Below, in pieces: positions 56,122-64,000 of a stretch of 64,000 nt of DNA. The translations under genes were made by a program, and so were the position numbers. The stretch lies in the NCBI GenBank assembly GCA_024114885.1, contig CP099419.1, positions 3,348,001 through 3,412,000 on the forward strand, read 5' to 3'. Below the pieces are notes generated by a model. That model was not told the origin of the DNA, did not search any database, and was given only the letters and a program-made list of their open reading frames with translations. Each line of letters starts with the position of its first letter. The first letter of the stretch is position 1. The DNA is from Septoria linicola (Eukaryota > Ascomycota > Dothideomycetes > Mycosphaerellales > Mycosphaerellaceae).

Positions 56122-57687
56122 ACCAGTATATAAGAGCTAGTGCCGCGTAATGGACTCCAATTCAGTAGCGCGCCTCTCTTGCGAATCTCCAAGGTGGCAA
56201 GAACACCAGACGCCCTTCCCACTCAGTCAAGATCTCGGATCATAAGTAGATTTCTCAAGGTCAGGATCCAAGTCGTTCAGCTACAGCACTTTCTCGAGAT
56301 GCCAAAGCTGAGGATGAGAAATGGGGTTCCGAGCGTTCCGGGCGACCAGATGAGACGCCGCGCCTGCGCGAAGACCACCTCGCGCGTCGTTCAGAAGTAT
56401 TAGTGATTATTGCAGTAATCCAATGTCTAACGCAAGAGTCGTAACCGGTCGTGTCGTCGTTCGTGGGTGATGTCCAAAATTGTGTTTCAGGCAAGAGAAA
56501 AACAAAGCGCGATAGAGTTGGCTGGAGCACAAGGATGGCCAGCTCGGATTTGAGCAGTGTCAGCGCGCTTAAACGCTGAGAGCATCAGCTGCAGGTCGGC
56601 AGGTCGGATTATCAAGCCTTCAGGACACAACGAAGGCGCTGCTGGCAAAGCTTTGGGGTCTTGGGAGAGCGAAAGGAGAGCGATCATAAGAATATTTCTC
56701 GGGCACAACAAAAGTCTCCTGCTTCCAAGCGCTCTGGCTCTGGCCGATCATTTATTGTGGCGTCTTGCAATCTCCCTCAACCCTACGACGTCACTCTTTC
56801 CGGCAGGCTGATCTCTTGCGACGCTGTCCTCGTGCTTCTTCATCAACAGTACAGCTGCGCATGTTCTGCTCTGGCCGACTGGGCACTCGTGTGTCGAACA
56901 GCGTCACTCTGAACATCAGACGCAATCGTAAAACGTTTGCCATCAAGGAGTGCGAACAGTGACCACCGAGTGCATTACGACTAGCCGGTAAGCCGACCAG
57001 AACAGACACGAGCCTGTTCGTTGACTGAGACGATATTTCATCATCATGACCCTGTGAAGCTGAGAATGGTGGCCACAAGAGAGCCGTGAACAAGGAAGAG
57101 ATGCACACATGGAGATGAGAGCAGTGCAAGACTACAAAGTCGGGGCCCAGCAGTTCCGTGTCGCGCTGTTCAGGATGTGGTCGATGTTGGTTGCATCGCC
57201 CGTATTGCAGTCGAACATTCAGCTACTCTGCTCTATGTCTTCTATCTCATTGGAGTTCGAGCCGCCATGTTTAGTACGCCGTCCTTAACGAACCACTTCA
57301 TGAGTAGCTCTTAGGTCTAACAAAGCATAAGCTCTACGGCAGAATAACTGTCGTTTCCTCGAATCTGCGAACTACGCTTTCAATGCTATGCTTCATCCTG
57401 ACCACTGCTACGTATCACATGGAGACATAATCATGCGCCAATGTTGTTCTGTTAAAGCTCAGTGACTTCCCTACCAACTCTCTTGAGTTGTCAAAGGCCC
57501 GCTTCCAGCAAGCCCCGCGGCAAGCACGTAGTTCTATGCGGTCCGGCGTCACTTTCCACAATGTCCAACTTGACCTGAACATCTTGCTCAGCAAATGAAT
57601 AGAAAAGCTATACACAGACTGCATCTACTGAACACAACTCTTGCACCCTCTCCGAAGTTCCCTCCGTCATTCAGAGCATTCTCAGCC
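56122..57687. other. Intergenic, nothing recognised; promoter of the aldo-keto reductase at its end
   Basis: Frames here lack support. A TC-rich leader precedes the reductase start. An in-frame upstream ATG at 57595 would add 31 residues (MNRKAIHRLHLLNTTLAP..., Arg/Ser-rich), which could be a mitochondrial presequence. Confidence 0.45.
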
Positions 57688-58849
57688 ATGGCCAAAATTC
57701 ACACGCCCATTCCAAACCTCAAGCTTAACGATGGTGCGTCGCTGCGGCAGATGGCAATTAACAACGTATTGACTTCGACTAGGCAATAGCATTCCCATGT
57801 TGGCTTATGGCACTGGCACAGCGTGGTACAAGACTGGTGATGAGTCGAAGCTAGACCAGGCTTGCATTGACAGCACCAAGACAGCCATTGGACTTGGCTA
57901 CTATCACCTCGATGGAGCTGAGGTCTACAAGACGGAGACTGAGCTCGGCACAGCCATCAAGGAGAGTGGTGTTGATCGCAAGAAGCTCTACATTGTCACG
58001 AAGGTCATCACAAACATCGAGGACATTCCCACTGCCATCCAGACAAGCTTGAAGAAGTTGCAGGTAGATTACGTTGATCTGTACGTGTGGCACAACGAAC
58101 ATACTGGATCTGCTTACTGACATCGCATAGATACCTGATCCACGCACCTTTCTTCGCCGAGACGAAAGAACAGCAGCAAGCAAAGTGGAAGCAGATGGAG
58201 GAAGTCAAGAACTCTGGCTTGGCCAAGTCGATCGGTGTCAGCAACTACCTTCCTGAGCATCTCGATGCCATTCTTGAAAACTGCACGATTCCGCCGGCAA
58301 TCAATCAGGTATGCTAGAAGACGGACTTGTACTGATCCCGGGAAAGGACTGACAAACTTACAGATTGAATTCCACCCTTACCTCCAGCATCCTGATCTGA
58401 TTGCTTACCACAAGGTATGAGCAAGACTTGCACAGACAGTTGAGAGTCTGCTAACTCCATCTTCAACCTGTAGAAGAAGGGAATCGCTACTTCTGCTTAT
58501 GGTCCGCTCACCGCAGTCACCAAAGGAGCTGGAGGACCAGTCGACGGTATCTTTGCCTCGCTCGCCAAGAAGTACGCTGTCAGCCCTGGCGAGATCTCTC
58601 TTCGATGGTGCATCGACCAGGACATTGTGGCGATCACGACCTCGTCCAAGGAGCAACGCTTGTCTGACTACCTTCGCGCCATGACTTTCAAGCTCACGCC
58701 GAAGGAGATCGCGACAGTAAGAACCATTCTTCACACGGCTTCTGTGTTTAAGAGAACATACTAACACTGTTCAGATCAATGAAGAGGGTAGCAAGAAGCA
58801 TCTTCGCGGCTTCTGGAACCACAAGTACTCCGACGATGACCGCAGGTAG
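57688..58849 (+). CDS. Aldo-keto reductase (NADPH-dependent carbonyl reductase)
   Basis: Six exons, 57688-57733, 57783-58080, 58131-58308, 58364-58414, 58474-58716 and 58775-58849, keep frame and give 296 aa. The AKR catalytic tetrad is visible: Asp59 and Tyr64 (YYHLDGAEVY), Lys89 (YIVTKV), His119 (DLYLIHAPF). Later family blocks are KSIGVSNYLPEHLD, INQ/IEFHPYLQHPDLIAY across an exon junction, and a C-terminal TTSSKEQRLSDY, the 2'-phosphate (NADPH) loop. It is closest in pattern to fungal AKR3-type enzymes that reduce alpha-keto amides/esters and aldehydes; the natural substrate cannot be told. Several introns are near 50 nt. Confidence 0.94.
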
Positions 58850-59043
58850 ATAGTGTGTCACTGATCAAGGTCGCAATGCACCTGCATAGTCTATAAGATA
58901 CTGTAGCATTGCGACGCATAGCATAGCTGTGGGGAGTAGCAAAAGTTCAAGTGTGAAGGGTATACTGTTGCGAAGACAACCATTTCGCTTAACTTTCTGC
59001 ACATACCATCTATCCAGCCTTGCCTCTATCCTCAGCAACAACT

Positions 59044-60001
59044 CTAATTCCCTTGGTATTCAACCTTTGGATGTGCAATCTGATAGTCATGCTTGAACTC
59101 CACGTCCTCATATGTCGTCTCCCACAGCTTCATCGCTCCAGCCTCGCTCACAAACCTCGCAAGCACCAATGCCATACCTGCATTTGCCAAATTCAATCCT
59201 AGACATCTCCTATGTCCTTTTCCCATTGCCATGAGACACTTCTTCCTCTTCATGACCTCCGGACTCTGGCCCATAAATCTCTCCGGATCGAATGTGAGAG
59301 GGTCAGGAAAGAGCTCTTGGTTCGTGTGAGTGCAGTAAGTCAATCCGCAAAAACCGCTTCAATATCTTTTCCTGCTTGCGTCTTGAACTGTATTAAATCT
59401 AGCACAGCAGACGGCACAGCATTCCTCCTCAGCCCAGCTGGCACAAAGCTCAAAACCAAATCAACAAACCATCCAAAACTTTTCGTAAACTTGACTCCAG
59501 TCAACTCCATCGCCCTATCACACTTCTGCCCAATAACATCTTCCATCTGCAGCACAAACTTCATATTGAACAACGGATTCAACGCATCCCTTCTCATTTT
59601 ATGCAGATAGAAATCCTCAGCACCAGCGACACTCCTCTCGATGATCAAGCCAGGATGGTTCGGATTATTGCGTCCTCGGAGAACATATATCGTATCGAGG
59701 AAATCTGGGTCGTTGATGTGGACTTCTTCTGGCACGGGACGAATGATGGGGCCATATATCTCTCTCATGCAAGGCTCTGATTTTGAAAGGGTATTTGCCT
59801 GGTAGCCAGAGGTCGTAGTATGCTTTCGTAGAGTGATGTGAGAGCTGCGAGTTTGGGGCCGGGAATTTTGGCGAGGCTGTGGAAGAAGAGGCGGAAGATG
59901 GCTGTGTAAATTGTGTAGGCGAGAGTGCCGCCGGCTATAGCCACGAGGAGTTGAGTGTGCGTTTTTGTGCTCCAGCTTGGTGGACTTCTGCAGGATTGCA
60001 A
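59044..60001 (-). pseudogene. Cytochrome P450 pseudogene
   Basis: Pieces of one P450 lie in order on the - strand. A membrane anchor with proline hinge (TAIFRLFFHSLAKIPGPKLA) has no in-frame ATG seen. Frame changes follow near 59845 and near 59765. The stretch REIYGPIIRPVPEEVHIND ... LIQFKTQAGKDIEAVFAD covers the A-F helix half up to a stop at about 59342. The C-terminus CTHTNQELFPDPLTFDPERF with the heme loop MGKGHRRCLGLNLA (axial Cys) runs to the end at 59044. The part between, with the I-helix (A/G-G-x-D/E-T) and ExxR, is missing, roughly 150 residues. So it has two frameshifts and an internal deletion. No intron could supply the missing part, since the two halves lie only a few bases apart. 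Confidence 0.85.
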
Positions 60002-60467
60002 CAGCAGCGCACACTTATCTTTGTTACCAGCCGAGCCCTTTCATCATGGACATCGATATCGTGAAGCTTAATTGTTGTTAACCGGCTTGCCGTGCTAGCG
60101 GAGAATTAGAATATGTGTAGCAGTCGCATACTCCCCATTCTGGCAGACTGGTTGTTACTTCGTATCAGTTGAAAGCTGCCACTTGTGTAATCATATCCCG
60201 CATTTCGTTGCATGAAGGGGATGGCGATGACATTTGGTCATTGCTGCCGGTATATTACTATCATACCTCATACGGCACAACTAAGTACTTTGATGCGGAC
60301 ATCGTTCGCTATGCCTAGTATTACAAGTAAGGGAAGCAACATTAACGCTATGCTCGTAAGACTTTTCTGACGCTCTGATAGACCGTCTTTTGGAACCGAG
60401 ATTGTACTAGGATGCTGTAAGCGCGACCCTGCTAGAGCGGCGCGGACGTATTTGAAACCAGACATGC
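60002..60467. other. Intergenic, nothing recognised
   Basis: About 470 bp between the P450 remnant and the 3' end of the SEB1 gene. Confidence 0.4.
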
Positions 60468-62925
60468 TCAGCGGTATGGGTTCTGACCGTTGCCCTGGGG
60501 TGCAAAACTAAAGCCAAAGCCTGGGACAGCCGGTGGTGTTGCGACGGCTACCGGCTCTGGCCTAGCAAAAGAACCGTAGTCGATGGCGGGAGGCCCGCCA
60601 GATACGCCACTGTATCCTCCATATTGCTGATCTCTGTCATTGTGCTGGTGCTGTTTGCGGCCATGTCGACGACCACCTTCCTTCTGATGCTTAGGCTGAG
60701 GATTGTTGTCTGGTCCGACACGCTTGCTCATGGCCTGCGAGCTGTTGTTAGTGATAATTAAGCAATACCGTATCAAGCCGCACATACCTTGCTGCTAACG
60801 CCTGCGCCAATCTCAATATCGGGTTCCTCCAACACCATGCCTCCTTCCAATGGCTTTCCTCCTGTACCGCCATACTCGGCAGTGAGAAGCCACTTGTGAT
60901 CGGCATCGGTCAGCTTGTGGATTGGGATGATGCTCTCACCACGTTGATAGTCACAACATTCGCGTGGTCCGAAGCCAACGCCCCACTTTGTCTGGCGAGC
61001 GACGTTCATCACCTCGCGATCGTTGCGATTCTGCAAGTCCTCCATGCCGTCTTTGGCAACCAGAGCATATCCACGCGTGGTCATCTTGACAAAAGCATGT
61101 CGTTTGTCGCGGTTGGCAATGCATGTCTGCACGCGCCCGAAACGCTCGAAGACCTCTTGTATTTCCTGCTGGGTTCCATTGGCTCCACCAACAAAAAGCG
61201 TTCGCGACAGAACTTTGATATTGTCTGGCGGCAGAGAGGGATCGTATTGAATGTTCTTCGGCTGCATCGGGCGTCCAATGCCGTTGGTTGGGCTTTGACG
61301 TATGGGCGATCGCTGTCTATACTTTCCTCGTCCGCCTCCATTGCGGCCCTCACGGCCACCGTCATTCTGTTTGGCTGCATTTGCATCGTACGTACCGTAT
61401 ACAGGGCTTCCCCTGCCGCCACGACCTCCTCGGTCGGGACTCCGGCTGCGACCCCTGTTACGACCATAGTCCCCTTGCGCGCCATACGCAGGTGCTGCTG
61501 CTGCGGGAGGGCCAAATTGCTGCTCAAAAGCCTCAAGAACTGGCCCCCATCTCTCAGGCGGAATTCCTTCCTTCTGCAAATCTTGCAAAAGCTGCAAAGC
61601 TGGTACGAGTTTCTCACGATCGTTTAAAATATTCTCCGGCAGTAGACCACGCAGTTGCGCTAGCGGATCGGATGAAGGAGGGGGCTGTTGTTGCTGATGT
61701 TGCTGCTGCGGAGGTGGCGCCACAGGATAAGCTTGGGGAATGGACGGCGGTGGTTGAGGCGCGTATTGCTGCGGAGGGTAGCCAGGAAACTGCGGCTGTG
61801 GAGGTGCGTAGGCAGGCGTTGCCATTGGTGGTGCTGACGGAGGTGTTGTGTATGCATACGTGTGATGTGGTGGCATCTGCTGAGGAGGTTGTGGTGGCTG
61901 CTGGAAAGCTGGAGGCGGCGGAAGCCCCTGCTGCTGGAATAGAGCTGCAAGATTCGGAGGGATCTGTGGCATTGGAGGCGGTGCTGGTGCGCTATATTGC
62001 GGCTGTTGAGCGGCTGCTGGAGGAGGTTGAGCCACTGCAGCTTTAGACAGCGCAGCAAGAATGTCATTGATGTTCGTTTGTGGTGCTTCCTGTGCCGGCG
62101 GTTGAGGTTGCTGAGGCTGGTGCTGACGGCGTGGATCTGCGGTCGGTTGTGCTATGGGTTGCGGTGCGCCATTCGTCTGCCCTGCAGGTTTCCTCCCTGG
62201 CAAAAGTCCTTGGTCGTACAAGTAACGCGGAGGTAGACCAATTGGAGTAGCAGATCGAGTTGGAATGGGAGCCATGAACTTCTCACCTAGTGGCTTCTGG
62301 GTTGGAGCCGCCTGCGTTGTGGCGCCATTGGCCGCAGGTGCAGACAATCGCTCAGTGGTTTCTTTGCCGAGCTTCGCCTTGAAGTCCTGCAATAGTTTCA
62401 AAGGGAAAGTACTACCACGTTCCCAGATAGCAACCATATTCTCCAGCTTAGGCTTTTGGTCTGCAGGCAAACCTTTGATGATGTCGTCAAAAAGCGCTGG
62501 CATCAACTCGGTGACGCGCTTGACCGCGGCAGCATATGTCCCAGGCTCTCCGCGGCCTTCAAATTGGAGTTCCTGACCCGAGGCTTTCGCTTTTTCTATC
62601 CATTGTCGGACGACACTATCGATCACGTACAATGCACCAAGCTTATGTGTGGCAGGCGCCTTTTTCAACGCACGATAGAAAGACGACACGATGGACGACT
62701 CGGCCTATGACACAATTAGCGGTCCTCCCAATGACTGTGCTGCATGATGTGAAATGTGAGAGGATTGATGCGGCAAAGTGCCTCGTGATGTTGGCCACAT
62801 ACCTGAATGTTGTTGACGCTCAGCGCCGTGATGGTCTGTATCTTGTTCTTGCTTGCTCCCGGTGGCTTCAGCTGGTTCAAAGACGCAAGCAGATTATCAA
62901 GATCATTCACAGTTGGCAGCGCCAT
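60468..62925 (-). CDS. seb1: Seb1/Nrd1-type RNA polymerase II CTD-binding, RNA-binding protein
   Basis: Exons 62925-62803, 62704-60788 and 60734-60468 (phase 0 junctions) give 768 aa. A CTD-interacting domain (residues 1 to about 155: LKPPGASKNKIQTITALSVNN/ then RALKKAPATHKLGALYVID and NMVAIWERGSTFP) is followed by a long Pro/Gln-rich linker, an RS/RGG-like patch (RNRGRSRSPDRGGRGGRG), an RRM at about 537-610 (SRTLFVGGANG, RHAFVKMTTRGYA) and the conserved block after it (KWGVGFGPRECCDYQRGESI). The C-terminal exon is basic then Gly/Pro-rich. Seb1 couples polymerase II to 3'-end formation and, in fission yeast, to heterochromatin silencing; yeast Nrd1 acts in noncoding RNA termination. Confidence 0.93.
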
Positions 62926-63976
62926 GATGGGCAGCTTGCTCTACGCTCTCGGCTGGCGACCTGATGTTGACTACTCTCTACAGCTTCCTCACCCAGTCTA
63001 CTACAGACTACTGATGTCACTGACGGTCAGCAAGAGAGAGATTCTGCGCGAGCTACTGCGCTTTAGAAGCGACGTGGTGCCGACTCAGCACGCGGTTGCG
63101 ACTTGTCTGGTTGTGGTACTGCGACTCCGTGTCTACCTCAGTTTCTTCTTACTCACTCAAGGGTGAAAGAAAAGCGTTTCTATATCCTCTCGTGGTGATG
63201 AAGGTCCTGGCGCAGCTATCGTGGGTACCCGGCTTTGAGGTCAGACAACGTAGTGAGCAAGGAGAACTCTTATCCTATCCACAAAGCGCGTCCGGTGGTA
63301 AGGCGAGGTCGAAGTAAGATGCGATGGCGAATTCTTTCGGAAACGGACTCGAGGCAGATGCGACCTAAATATTATGCGTGCGGATCGCGATACAGCAGTG
63401 AACTGATCAAGAATTTTCGCACTAAAACACGCTTGTAAAGACGTGGCGGGAGAGGAACCGGCACGTGAAGCGACCAGCTAGGACGGAAGTACGAACGACG
63501 ACCCCGGATCGCGCTGCAGACGGGCTCGAGATGGATGCTGGCGTTCTTCGGTGGTTTGTTTGCGTTTTCTCGGTGTACGACAACAAGCAGTCAAGGTAGG
63601 AAGTTGTGCGAGTATGTGAAGGGACCGAGGTGGGTGAGCCATCACGTGATACTCCATGGCGGAGCTCGGGAAAGAGATCAATGCACATTATGTAGCTATA
63701 GTGCAGATATCTCGATGCAATCCATCATGTAGTCAATAATGCTTCGTCTACTGGTGTAGTAACAGCACCGCTATACCAGCGTACTGCTTGTGCCAGTCCG
63801 AGGTCGTTCTCGTGTGCAGAAAATAGGCCAGTGTAATAATGGGGCCGACTCTCCGAGTTGACCCATGGTCGGAATCCTAGGTATGGGCTTTTTAGTTCGA
63901 AAGCTTTGTGCCTTCTTCAATTACATCGTCTCCATCCTTCTTCATACGAAAGCCGATCCCATAGACAGCTTTGAAA
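62926..63976. other. Intergenic, promoter side of SEB1; nothing else recognised
   Basis: No supported frame in about 1 kb. It may also hold the promoter of a gene starting at 63977. Confidence 0.4.
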
Positions 63977-64000
63977 ATGGCCGTCAACAGCGTATCACGT
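63977..64000 (+). CDS. Possible start of a gene cut by the window edge
   Basis: An ATG in good fungal context (GAAAATGGCC) opens MAVNSVSR, after a TC-rich and CA-rich leader. Only eight codons are visible, so this is a guess from start context. Confidence 0.25.

Noticed and set aside
60896..62046. Two open frames of about 250 codons on the + strand
   Set aside because: Antisense to the SEB1 Pro/Gln linker and RRM; GC-rich repeats leave all frames open there.

Overview
The window is from a filamentous ascomycete (Pezizomycotina; the gene set fits Dothideomycetes, but the sequence does not prove the class). Support comes from short GT-AG introns of about 50-120 nt, a CENP-C/Mif2 gene with a fungal N-terminus, a Seb1/Nrd1 gene, a DUF3435 tyrosine-recombinase gene, several small cysteine-rich secreted proteins, and a block of retrotransposons mutated in the way expected of repeat-induced point mutation (RIP).

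Positions 1-22993 are an AT-rich retrotransposon stack with no intact gene. A Ty3/gypsy chromovirus on the + strand (outer element, 5091-22993) carries two full-length relatives inserted in the opposite orientation (5897-12653 and 14870-21592). A Ty1/copia element on the - strand (1-5090, running off the left edge) also appears to sit inside the outer reverse transcriptase. All three chromovirus copies have 172-bp LTRs, a chromodomain after the integrase, a 16-bp minisatellite after pol, and a long antisense reading frame between pol and the 3' LTR. The gypsy copies have almost no CpA/TpG but keep CpG. The copia copy has almost no CpG. A RIP-like flank (22994 to about 23165) ends the block.

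Positions 23736-64000 have ordinary base composition and are gene-bearing. In order: MIF2/CENP-C (-); an unrecognised three-exon membrane-protein gene (+); a tRNA-related repeat; a decayed gene (29186-30417); a seven-exon DUF3435 tyrosine recombinase with a C-terminal zinc-finger region and one in-frame TAG (-); a long empty stretch; an RGG-tailed protein of unknown function (+); a second tRNA-related repeat carrying a 53-nt GT..AG insertion; three secreted-protein genes (39372-44071, all -) with a 492-bp TIR element among them; another empty stretch; SCD6/LSM14 (-) head to head with a PEX39-like gene (+); a secreted CAP/PR-1 protein (+); an F-box protein (-); a DUF2985 membrane protein (-); an aldo-keto reductase (+); a cytochrome P450 pseudogene (-); SEB1/NRD1 (-).

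The genes do not form one pathway. Housekeeping RNA and kinetochore genes (MIF2, SCD6, SEB1) are interleaved with accessory-looking material: the recombinase, decayed genes, candidate secreted effectors, the MITE-like element and the P450 remnant. All exon models were read by eye from splice signals and frame continuity. None was checked against transcripts or databases.
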